DNA from: Mucilaginibacter empetricola
GTDB taxonomy: Bacteria; Bacteroidota; Bacteroidia; Sphingobacteriales; Sphingobacteriaceae
Reading direction: 5' to 3'
Length of the DNA: 64,000 nt
Assembly (NCBI RefSeq): GCF_024808665.1
Contig: NZ_JANUBZ010000012.1
Span: 1 to 64,000 of the forward strand
The stretch's first letter is position 1. Each line of letters opens with the position of its first letter. Under the pieces are notes generated by a model. That model ran no database searches. It worked only from the letters and a program-made list of their open reading frames with translations, and was not told the origin of the DNA. The translations under genes and the position numbers were made by a program. Of this stretch, positions 10,089 through 16,912 are shown in pieces.

Positions 10089-10466
10089 ATGATGCGGGGA
10101 AATATCATCGGCAATAAAATAAGAACACTGCGTGAACTGAAAGGCTATTCTCAGGAGTATGTCGCAGGAAAATTGGACATTGCTCAAAACACCTATTCTA
10201 AGTTAGAACAGAATCAAACTAAATTAAATACTGATACCCTTGAAAAGATTGCCGCAGTCTTGGAGGTTTCCATCAATGACCTATTAAGCGAAGAGCCGAT
10301 TGTGCTTAACTTCAATGGCGTCAATCATGGGGCGCAAGGAAAATTTGATTTAATAGAGCATTTTCATGCCGGGCAAAAGGAATTGTATGAAAAAATTATC
10401 GCCAGCAAGGACGAGGAAATACAGCGACTTAATAAGATAATTGAGGGGCTATTGCAGAAAAAGTAA
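10089..10466 (+). CDS. XRE-family HTH regulator with C-terminal coiled coil
   Basis: 125 residues. Residues ~8-65 form a typical XRE/Cro HTH (IRTLRELKGYSQEYVAGKL, then NTYSKLEQNQTKLNTDTLEK and VLEVSINDLL). The C-terminal third (EKIIASKDEEIQRLNKIIEG) is a predicted coiled coil, probably for dimerisation, an arrangement common in Bacteroidota XRE proteins. Two adjacent ATGs (10089 and 10092) are possible starts. It opens the accessory region and stands alone on the plus strand. The large palindrome immediately upstream suggests self-repression. Confidence 0.92.
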   Translation: MMRGNIIGNKIRTLRELKGYSQEYVAGKLDIAQNTYSKLEQNQTKLNTDTLEKIAAVLEVSINDLLSEEPIVLNFNGVNHGAQGKFDLIEHFHAGQKELYEKIIASKDEEIQRLNKIIEGLLQKK

Positions 10467-10560
10467 TCATTATGTTGATTGATGAGATAAAGAACAGTAG
10501 CCAAATGCTATGAATTGATGACTTTGGAAATAACACACTAATTTGAAAGGTTTATCAAAA

Positions 10561-10581
10561 TAGGCTGCATAACGCAGCCTA
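10561..10581 (-). terminator. Hairpin downstream of the two-helix membrane protein gene
   Basis: TAGGCTGC (10561-10568) pairs with GCAGCCTA (10574-10581). Read on the minus strand it is followed by TTTTGAT, so it could terminate the 10728-11681 gene. On the plus strand it lies after the XRE gene. Confidence 0.55.
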
Positions 10582-10727
10582 ATAAATAAAAGGGATCTGA
10601 TTATCCCCTAATGGTTGTTTCACCTCCAGGTGATAAAAGAACAAAAATTTTCTTTTTCATGGGAAATTTTTAATTAAAGGTTAATTTTATTTAATATACA
10701 ATACCATCTCAATTTCCGCAAGTTGGC

Positions 10728-11681
10728 TTATTTTTTTTCTAAAGATAAGATAAATCCTTGCCCTTTATATAATAATCCGATAAACTCTTTTTCAATAACT
10801 GTACTGGTTTCGTATACAGTTTTAAATTTCCCTATTATACCTGCCTCATAAAAATCTAACTTAAGATTACGGAAAAATAAGTGAGTTCTGTAATTATGAT
10901 GAATATTATTGTTTTTAAAAGAAAGAAGGCTACATTCTTCAAGAGGAAATGTCCTTGTTATTTGATGCTCAATTAAATATTGGCTATGACTACCCTTAAT
11001 TTCCAGATTAAATCCAACAACTAAGTTATATCCATCCTCTATTCGGCTTATATCGTCGTCCTTGAGTTTAATAAGTTCGTCATTTATTTTAATATAATTG
11101 AGGTCAAAAGTTGGCTTACATGATTGCGTGCCTTTTATTTCAATTTTGTAAGGGTAAACACTGTTGTATGGGATACTACTCGGTATTATTGTAAAAGAAC
11201 TCTTGTGGACAATTTTCACAATATCTAATGTAGAATCAATTAATTCAATGTCCAAAATCTCCAAAGTGTTTTCATAATAGTGTATTTCTTTTGTTGGTAG
11301 ATAAACACGTTTTATATTTTTTGTGATTAAATTATTAATGGCGGGGAATTTATTTTCAAATAAAACACAAGTCACTGTATCCCAATATTCTTCCAGATCG
11401 TTCCTGTTTTTTATATAATTGGGATCTGAAATAATCTTAGACAGTTCTTCTTTCACTATCCCCATTATTTGCATTGACTTTAACAAAAGAGTTAGAATGC
11501 CCCCTGCAATGATTGTCTTTCCCAAGCCTGTCAATAGCTCTTTCCACAAACTATCTTTAGGAAAATCTCCAACTAAGCCAAAAGTAAATAACGAAATACC
11601 AATAGTAAGAGTAATCCAAGGCAGGCTGTAGTAAAAATATTTGGAATAAAAGCCTGCGATAACTCTTTGTAAAAACAACAT
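10728..11681 (-). CDS. AT-rich two-helix membrane protein, unknown function
   Basis: 317 residues. Two hydrophobic helices near the N-terminus (about 17-37, SLPWITLTIGISLFTFGLVG, and 48-72, LLTGLGKTIIAGGILTLLLK) precede a ~240-residue soluble domain, mostly beta-like with many charged residues. Not a family I recognise. The gene is clearly richer in A+T than the flanking genes, consistent with recent acquisition. It is a single-gene unit between two hairpins, close to XRE regulators and a recombinase. The layout (membrane anchor plus sensor-like domain in an accessory region) is compatible with a defence or stress effector, but nothing in the sequence proves it. Confidence 0.75.
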   Translation of the reverse strand: MLFLQRVIAGFYSKYFYYSLPWITLTIGISLFTFGLVGDFPKDSLWKELLTGLGKTIIAGGILTLLLKSMQIMGIVKEELSKIISDPNYIKNRNDLEEYWDTVTCVLFENKFPAINNLITKNIKRVYLPTKEIHYYENTLEILDIELIDSTLDIVKIVHKSSFTIIPSSIPYNSVYPYKIEIKGTQSCKPTFDLNYIKINDELIKLKDDDISRIEDGYNLVVGFNLEIKGSHSQYLIEHQITRTFPLEECSLLSFKNNNIHHNYRTHLFFRNLKLDFYEAGIIGKFKTVYETSTVIEKEFIGLLYKGQGFILSLEKK

Positions 11682-11840
11682 AAGGTTTAGATTATGAGAT
11701 AAATATAGATAAACATCTATTAAAAATGAAATTTGCCAATTTTATCGATGCTATTCATTTCAAGATGGCTGCTAAAGCAAATTCGATACTGCCTCATTGA
11801 AGGTAATAGATAGATTTTTAAGTTATTAACATAATACTAA

Positions 11841-11863
11841 AAACACCTCTATCAGAGGTGTTT
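11841..11863 (-). terminator. Rho-independent terminator
   Basis: AAACACCTCT (11841-11850) and AGAGGTGTTT (11854-11863) pair perfectly with a 3-nt loop. On the minus strand the stem runs into a T-tract (TTTTTAG). It sits immediately after the stop of the small membrane peptide at 11870, supporting that this short gene is transcribed. Confidence 0.75.
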
Positions 11864-11869
11864 GAGCAG

Positions 11870-11995
11870 TCACTTAAAAAAGTGCTTGATGATCCGCATA
11901 ATGACGTTCCATAGCGCTTGGCATAGCACAAGTACAATGATGGCACCGAAGATGAACTGCAACACGTTTTCATACTTACGATTTCTGACTGGCAT
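11870..11995 (-). CDS. Small single-helix membrane protein
   Basis: 41 residues from the ATG at 11995: MPVRNRKYENVLQFIFGAII, then a hydrophobic run ending in basic residues (IKHFFK). A longer open frame reaches 12196, but its extra residues look non-coding and would cross the terminator at 12123-12148, so I prefer the short form. One transmembrane helix with basic ends. It is bracketed by two terminators, so it should be its own transcription unit. Small proteins of this shape include toxins and membrane-complex accessory subunits; I cannot assign one. Confidence 0.45.
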   Translation of the reverse strand: MPVRNRKYENVLQFIFGAIIVLVLCQALWNVIMRIIKHFFK

Positions 11996-12122
11996 ATTCT
12001 TGATATTAAAGGAGTTTCCTTTAGTGTAGGAAAGGGAAGCGATGGAGCATAGTAGCCTTTTCTTAAAGTTTGGTTTAAGAATTGACCCGCTTATCGCTGT
12101 GATTGGCGCGTGGCAGCAATAA

Positions 12123-12148
12123 AAAAACAGAGTTGGTACTCTGTTTTT
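12123..12148. terminator. Bidirectional terminator
   Basis: AAAAACAGAGT (12123-12133) and ACTCTGTTTTT (12138-12148) pair over 11 bp around a TGGT loop, with A and T tracts on both sides. It ends the minus-strand RNase H-like gene that stops at 12159. Confidence 0.85.
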
Positions 12149-12158
12149 AAGTGGTTCG

Positions 12159-12659
12159 TTATTCAGTTGTTTGTGCAAGGCGCTGCGCCCGGACACGTTG
12201 CCGTTCCTGGAAGATATGGGCGCTTAGTATGGCCTCGTAGAGCTTTTGATAATAGCTGTGGTCGTTTGCTTTTCCTTTGTCGTACATGGCGACCAATTCA
12301 GGATAGAGCTGCCGCGCATACTCGATCAATTCGCTGGTTGAACGCATGCCCGTGACATCTTTTAACTCGCTCTTGGTGATGAGGTCAAACTCGCAATGGT
12401 ATTCCGTTGCAAGCGCCTCTATCCGTTTCAAGAGCTGGCTAATCGCCTTCGTATGATTCTTCAGGCGCGGTATCTTGACGATTATGGCCGTGACGTTATG
12501 TTTGAGGACGTATTGCCGGTAGCGGTTGGCGATGATCCGCAGCTTATTGTCAGACCAGGCGGCCGGATAGCTGTGGATATGGCGGTCAAGAAGTATCTCG
12601 TCTTTCAACACGCATACGCCCGTCCGGGTCGTCCCGACGCTAATCCCAAGTATGGTCAT
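12159..12659 (-). CDS. RNase H-fold (RuvC-like) protein of unknown role
   Basis: 166 residues from the ATG at 12659. The frame is open to 12833, but the extra N-terminus reads as out-of-frame sequence of the overlapping upstream gene. The start MTILGISVGTTRTGVCVLKD fits strand 1 of an RNase H/RuvC-like fold, IIVKIPR a later core strand, and the C-terminal NDHSYYQKLYEAILSAHIF resembles the last helix of RuvC-type proteins, with a conserved-looking Asp. Where the first catalytic Asp normally sits (D-x-S/G), this protein has Ser. It overlaps the 3' end of the upstream gene by 20 bp, indicating translational coupling. It could be a degenerate nuclease or a DNA-junction-binding protein of the mobile element. 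Confidence 0.65.
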   Translation of the reverse strand: MTILGISVGTTRTGVCVLKDEILLDRHIHSYPAAWSDNKLRIIANRYRQYVLKHNVTAIIVKIPRLKNHTKAISQLLKRIEALATEYHCEFDLITKSELKDVTGMRSTSELIEYARQLYPELVAMYDKGKANDHSYYQKLYEAILSAHIFQERQRVRAQRLAQTTE

Positions 12660-12906
12660 GGGTGTTGAAGATCGATTTGGTAACGATGTTCGTGAAGAGC
12701 CGCGCCCTGGTTGTCCGTATCGAATGGCTGGGCAAAGTACAGACGTGGGCAAGGGTATTGAGCAGGTATTCTTTCGGGTACTTTTTGGCGCAGGAGAGGT
12801 AGAAGGCCAGCGACTTTTTGTCATCAAGCGCATCCGCCATCTCGTGTGCCAGTTGCACTTCGTTTGGTGTGAACATATGGCTTTTTATTAATTTCATAAA
12901 GAACAA
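12640..12906 (-). CDS. Small hypothetical protein coupled to the RNase H-like gene
   Basis: 88 residues (the ATG at 12897 is an alternative start). Charged and helical, with the stretch LAFYLSCAKKYPKEYLLNTL followed by a basic region (IRTTRARLFTNIVTK). No family named with confidence. The pattern 'aromatic-Tyr-x-x-x-x-K-Tyr-Pro ... basic ... Leu-Phe' resembles the DNA-binding tails of some replication or mobile-element accessory proteins. Its stop lies inside the start region of the RNase H-like gene, so the two are a pair. Repeated GCGTTCGTA motifs lie directly upstream. Confidence 0.6.
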   Translation of the reverse strand: MFFMKLIKSHMFTPNEVQLAHEMADALDDKKSLAFYLSCAKKYPKEYLLNTLAHVCTLPSHSIRTTRARLFTNIVTKSIFNTHDHTWD

Positions 12907-12928
12907 TCGAACTGGTAATGCGTCGGCT

Positions 12929-12970
12929 GCGTTCGTACGTTATTTTTTTTCAGCGTTCGTAACGTACGTT
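12929..12970. promoter_or_regulatory. Direct repeats GCGTTCGTA, putative operator
   Basis: GCGTTCGTA occurs at 12929-12937 and again at 12953-12961, exactly 24 bp apart, and each copy is followed or overlapped by ACGTACG-type palindromic sequence. The pair lies just upstream of the minus-strand gene starting at 12906 and close to the XRE gene ending at 13068. Two sites about two helical turns apart on one DNA face would suit a dimeric repressor (inference). Confidence 0.45.
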
Positions 12971-13067
12971 TGGGCAAAAATGAGGCGTAGGAAATAAGCT
13001 GCTCCGGTGTGAACGGAGTTCTGATGTGCTATGCAATTGTTGAGCAACCGCTCCGTCGAGGGTATTT

Positions 13068-13325
13068 CTAGAGGAAGGAAAAGTATTCTTCTACTATCAA
13101 TTCATAGTATTGTGGATACAATTCCCGTGGTGTCTTATTGTATAGGATGCACAGCTTTATCAGATTGGTGCCATTGGGCATTTTCTGTTCGTTTTCCCAT
13201 GCGCACAATGATACTGCGTTGCTGTGTCCTAACGTTTTGGCTACGTGTAGTTGTGAATAGCCCGCATTTTGGCGAATTACTTTGAGCATATTGGGATATG
13301 GCCGACGTTTGTAATTCACATGCAT
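13068..13325 (-). CDS. Short XRE-family HTH protein
   Basis: 85 residues with an XRE-type HTH across ~12-70: MLKVIRQNAGYSQLHVAKTL, then NAVSLCAWENEQKMPNGTNL and LCILYNKTPRELYPQY. The recognition-helix region (SLCAWE) is unusual, but the spacing and the 'WENEQKMPNGTNLIKL' pattern are typical. It lies between the serine recombinase (upstream on the minus strand) and the RNase H-like pair, all on the same strand. Likely the maintenance or repressor protein of the element. A second reading frame inside it is a shadow. Confidence 0.85.
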   Translation of the reverse strand: MHVNYKRRPYPNMLKVIRQNAGYSQLHVAKTLGHSNAVSLCAWENEQKMPNGTNLIKLCILYNKTPRELYPQYYELIVEEYFSFL

Positions 13326-13423
13326 ATGGTAGCAACGTCGTTAGTATAGCTTAAGTACCGTTAAATTAATCTAAAGTTTAATTTTCGTAGAATTTTTATA
13401 GTCGCCTACATTATACATCTCCT

Positions 13424-15079
13424 TTATTTAGAGTTTTTGATTTTATTCATGGTATCAGCTCTAATGTGTTCCCTAAGTCCGCACCCTATGGAACGAACGA
13501 GATCAAAAGAGGCTGTTTGCCTATATTCTTCAAAGGTTTCTATCAGTTCCAACCGTTCTTTTTCCTGCTCATAATGGTTTCTTAGCTGTTCTATATCATA
13601 GAACCATTCATGCCTTGAAAACGTTAGCTTTTTGCTCTTTAATGTCCAGTTCCAACCAACATACTGACAAATGCTTTTTTGCAGCCTCCAATCACCATTT
13701 TTGAAACGCTCACCTATGTTTTCTGCAAAATCAAATATCTCTTCTATTTGTCGTATCCATCCACTGACATCTTTTTCAAGCCTTCGGTATTTCTCCTGTA
13801 CTTGGAAAAGTTTCAATTCCCGTTCTGCTTTTTTTTGATTGTATTTTTCTTCGTTTAATTCATTGGTGATGCGCAAATCCAACAGATTGTCTAATTCGCT
13901 CAGTATCTTTTGCTCCTCTTTACCTAAATCCTGCAATATTTTCTGCTGGTGTATCAATTCGTCGTCATAGTCAAGCTTGATTGTATCAACGGCCCATTTC
14001 TTCCATTTTGGGATAAGTGATAACCTTTCCAGTTCTTGCTGAATTAGACCTTCCATTTCTTTTTCAGTGGTATACCGTTTATCAGCACATACTGCTGAAC
14101 CCTTACGCTTGGTGCAGTGATAAAAGGAATAGAGTTTATATTCACCGGTTGCCTTGATTTTTTTCAATTTCTTTGACGCCGTAATTGCACAACCGCAACA
14201 ACCGCAGGTCATGAGTCCCGTAAAGGCAAAATGATGGCTATGTGGTTTGGCCTTTGTTTTTCTTCCAAGAATTTCTTGTATCGAGTCGAACTCTTCAAGC
14301 GTAATCATTGGTTTATATGTTCCTTTATGCAACTTGCCCTTGTAGTAAAAATGCGCGGTATAAAATGGATCAGTAAATGCCCGGTGTAAAACACTAATTG
14401 CAAGCGGGCTGCCCGGACGTTTGTTAGTCGCGCGGGTACGGAAATTATGCTCATTATTTAAAATGGAGGTGATTTCTATCATCGTATACTTACGGGTAAG
14501 CATCAAATCAAATGCCTTTCGCATTAGCTCCCATCGCACGGGGTCGGGAACAATTGTATTTGAACCGCGTTCGCTTAATTTTGTATTTAAATATCCGGTA
14601 CGTGCAATTAGTGGTGGTTGCCCCATTGCAACCTTTTTCTCCAAGCCTCGTTTTACAATAGCTGATAAATCAACGCTGAATTGCGTTGCCATACTGGCTT
14701 CAAGACTTATAAGCAGCGCACTGTCTTTGGTTTGGTATTCTCTTTGTGTGCTCCAAATTGATTTGATAACACCTGTTTGTAAAAGGTGCATTAATTCGCC
14801 CCATTCCAAATGGTTACGAGCTAAACGGTCTATCTTCCAAACAATAATCCCGGATGCCTCGCCCTGTTTTATCCGTTTCAGCATTGCAGAATAGTTAGGC
14901 CGATTAAATGGGATTTTTGCGCTGGCGCTGTCTGTAATCGTATCAACTACTGTCAGTCTTTCCCGCGCTTGTATTTTCAAGTCATCTTCTACTTGAGAGG
15001 CTATAGACAAAGACTGCCGGTCTTCACCCTCGGTTGACTTGCGAGCATATATAAAATAGTTGATTTTTTCTTTATCCAT
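13424..15079 (-). CDS. Large serine recombinase
   Basis: About 551 residues from the ATG at 15079 (the frame is open to 15157, but that extension would translate one arm of an inverted repeat). The resolvase N-terminal domain has INYFIYARKSTEGEDRQSLS, with the nucleophile Ser at residue 15, and the conserved VWKIDRLARNHLEW. A recombinase domain follows (~160-280), then a zinc-ribbon-like segment (CGCCGC ... HC ... C, ~300-340) and a long coiled coil (~360-470). This is the architecture of phage/ICE integrases and TnpX-like recombinases. It probably catalyses integration and excision of the surrounding element. Inverted repeats lie just upstream. Full length, no frameshift. Confidence 0.95.
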   Translation of the reverse strand: MDKEKINYFIYARKSTEGEDRQSLSIASQVEDDLKIQARERLTVVDTITDSASAKIPFNRPNYSAMLKRIKQGEASGIIVWKIDRLARNHLEWGELMHLLQTGVIKSIWSTQREYQTKDSALLISLEASMATQFSVDLSAIVKRGLEKKVAMGQPPLIARTGYLNTKLSERGSNTIVPDPVRWELMRKAFDLMLTRKYTMIEITSILNNEHNFRTRATNKRPGSPLAISVLHRAFTDPFYTAHFYYKGKLHKGTYKPMITLEEFDSIQEILGRKTKAKPHSHHFAFTGLMTCGCCGCAITASKKLKKIKATGEYKLYSFYHCTKRKGSAVCADKRYTTEKEMEGLIQQELERLSLIPKWKKWAVDTIKLDYDDELIHQQKILQDLGKEEQKILSELDNLLDLRITNELNEEKYNQKKAERELKLFQVQEKYRRLEKDVSGWIRQIEEIFDFAENIGERFKNGDWRLQKSICQYVGWNWTLKSKKLTFSRHEWFYDIEQLRNHYEQEKERLELIETFEEYRQTASFDLVRSIGCGLREHIRADTMNKIKNSK

Positions 15080-15085
15080 AAAAAG

Positions 15086-15152
15086 CCCAAAGTGGGGCAA
15101 TCCAAATTCATTTTTGTTGTCAAACACAAACGATGGATTGCCCCACTTTGGG
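15086..15152. repeat. Perfect 19-bp inverted repeat upstream of the recombinase
   Basis: CCCAAAGTGGGGCAATCCA at 15086-15104 is repeated as its exact reverse complement at 15134-15152, with a 29-nt spacer. The left arm starts 7 bp upstream of the recombinase start codon. Likely a recombinase or regulator binding site, or part of an attachment site. Two exact 19-mers are far beyond chance. Confidence 0.8.
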
Positions 15153-15187
15153 TACAAAAATTGATGAGCTAATTATTTGTGTTTGAC
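15119..15187. repeat. Second, interleaved 12-bp inverted repeat
   Basis: GTCAAACACAAA (15119-15130) and TTTGTGTTTGAC (15176-15187) are exact reverse complements. The left copy lies inside the spacer of the 19-bp repeat. The right copy overlaps the 3' end of the small gene stopping at 15169. The interleaving could let the region fold in two alternative ways. Confidence 0.65.
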
Positions 15188-15357
15188 GTATTATTTATAC
15201 CATCTTCATTAGTTTTCGCCAATGGATTTAGATACATGCGGGTATAATGCAATAAAAGAGCGGCCTTTCTATGGGCTTCACTTCGGGAGAGTGTTACGCC
15301 GAATTGCTCCCGGTATAGCTTTATAAATAGCAGTAAACGGTCTTCTTTTATTTCCAT
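15169..15357 (-). CDS. Small hypothetical protein upstream of the recombinase
   Basis: 62 residues, charged and helical (MEIKEDRLLLFIKLYREQFG, then SRSEAHRKAALLLHYTRMYL), ending in an Asn/Thr-rich tail. Precedes the recombinase on the same strand by 89 bp and is divergent from the ATPase gene at 15466. Not a recognised family. The size and helical, basic composition would suit a recombination directionality factor or a small DNA-binding accessory protein, but this rests only on position. The 3' end overlaps a repeat arm. Confidence 0.6.
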   Translation of the reverse strand: MEIKEDRLLLFIKLYREQFGVTLSRSEAHRKAALLLHYTRMYLNPLAKTNEDGINNTSNTNN

Positions 15358-15465
15358 ATCCCTATACTGTCATTTACAATAAGAAATTGATATGGGTAGT
15401 ATTTTAAAGTTTCCATTAAGAATGCACTACTAAAATTCATCCTCTGACTTGGGTATGCTTACTGC

Positions 15466-16635
15466 ATGTATGAACTCAAACCATTTACGCCGATAGGGAA
15501 AACCAACTGGCGCAACCATAATCAACTTTTTGGCATTAAGCCAGCTGACCGACTACGGCACATCTATTGCCTCGGAAAAACGGGTATGGGAAAGTCCCAT
15601 CTGCTTATCAATATGGCGCTTGATGACATATACAAGGGAACTGGGATATGCGTGCTTGATCCTCATGCCGATACCGTCACTGCACTACTAAAACAAATTC
15701 CACACCATCGAAAGCAAGATGTTGTGTATTTCAATGCGACTGATGTCAATGCGTTACCTGCATTCAATCCGATTAGCAACATCCCTGAGCACCAACGGCA
15801 ATTGGTCGCCTCTGAAATTGTTAGCACCTTTAAAAAGCTGTTCTTGGATGCTTGGGGAAGCAAGCTTGAATATATCTTGAGATTTGCCATACTGACATTA
15901 TTGGCCTATCCCGGCGCAACTTTGCTGGATATCAATGCGCTGTTAGTTGATAAGGAATTTCGCACGAAAGTATTAACACATATACAAGACCCTTTTATCC
16001 TTTCCTTTTGGGAAAAGGAGTACAATCTTTATTCGGCCAGCACACAAGCAAGCGCCATATTGCCCATACTGAACAAAATAGGCGTGTTGCTTGCAAATGA
16101 AACGTTGCGAGGGATTTTCGGGCAGCAGCAGAGCATTTCCATTGAGCAGTGCATGAAAGAGAATAAGATCATCCTCTGCAACCTGTCAAAAGGCGCAGTC
16201 GGCGACGATGTTTCTTCTTTGCTCGGTAGCTTCCTGATTATGACCATACAGGCCGCTGCCATGCGCAGGGCATCGCTTCCAGCCCATGAGCGCAGAAGCT
16301 TCTATATTTACATTGACGAGGCTCACAGCTTCATTTCCGCTTCTTTTGCTACCATGCTGCCCCAAGTCCGCAAATTCGGTATCGGCTTATTCCTCACACA
16401 CCAATATCTGGAACAATTGGAGCCGGAAACCCGAAGTGCCATATTGGGCAATGCGCAAACGATCATCTGCTTTTGCCTGGGACTGCACGATGCGAAAATC
16501 ATGGAACGGGAGTTCTATCCCGTATTTACTTATGATGATTTTGCCACCCTGCCGAAATATCATATTTATATCAAGCTGTCGATTGATGGGACGGAGAGCA
16601 AGGGGTTTAGTGCGGTGACGGTTGACCATTTTTAG
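15466..16635 (+). CDS. VirD4/HerA-like P-loop ATPase (conjugation coupling-type)
   Basis: 389 residues. Walker A GKTGMGKSH near 39-47, Walker B in YIYIDEAHSF near 284, and the conserved TQASAILPILNKIG and FLTHQYLEQL regions. LDPHADTV just after the P-loop is typical of the TraG/VirD4/HerA superfamily. Compared with full VirD4 proteins it lacks the N-terminal membrane helices and is short, so it may be a soluble DNA pump used for mobilisation or for a defence complex. It is divergent from the small gene at 15357, and the nearest neighbours are a recombinase and HTH genes. No relaxase is visible nearby. A hairpin terminator follows. Confidence 0.88.
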   Translation: MYELKPFTPIGKTNWRNHNQLFGIKPADRLRHIYCLGKTGMGKSHLLINMALDDIYKGTGICVLDPHADTVTALLKQIPHHRKQDVVYFNATDVNALPAFNPISNIPEHQRQLVASEIVSTFKKLFLDAWGSKLEYILRFAILTLLAYPGATLLDINALLVDKEFRTKVLTHIQDPFILSFWEKEYNLYSASTQASAILPILNKIGVLLANETLRGIFGQQQSISIEQCMKENKIILCNLSKGAVGDDVSSLLGSFLIMTIQAAAMRRASLPAHERRSFYIYIDEAHSFISASFATMLPQVRKFGIGLFLTHQYLEQLEPETRSAILGNAQTIICFCLGLHDAKIMEREFYPVFTYDDFATLPKYHIYIKLSIDGTESKGFSAVTVDHF

Positions 16636-16790
16636 TGCTCTATTCTATTGGAATAGTATTTATACTTGAATAATAAAATGCAAATCAATTTTAAATCGCA
16701 AATTTGATCTATCTTTTTATATTGAACTTCCAGCCCCTAACAGGATAGTTATAAATGTTTTATATACTAGTCTTCAAAGGTGTTTTAATT

Positions 16791-16826
16791 TAAAAAATAC
16801 CGTGAAAGAACGGTATCGTTTTTTCA
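16791..16826 (+). terminator. Hairpin with T-tract after the ATPase gene
   Basis: TACCGT (16798-16803) pairs with ACGGTA (16810-16815), flanked by an A-run upstream and TCGTTTTTTC downstream. It lies about 160 bp past the ATPase stop. Confidence 0.65.
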
Positions 16827-16912
16827 AATTGATTCACTAAATTTATAGGGCTTCCCTCATAAGGGTCGAACTTAATCTGAAATACCGCCTAACCTATTAC
16901 AATCGAAAATAT

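Noticed and set aside
12660..12833. N-terminal extension of the RNase H-like gene
   Set aside because: It overlaps the upstream gene in another frame and its residues look random; the start MTILGISVG fits the fold.
13135..13335. Second frame overlapping the short XRE gene
   Set aside because: The XRE frame has a clear HTH; this one is an out-of-frame shadow.
15080..15157. N-terminal extension of the serine recombinase
   Set aside because: It would translate one arm of the perfect inverted repeat; the resolvase domain begins at the ATG at 15079.
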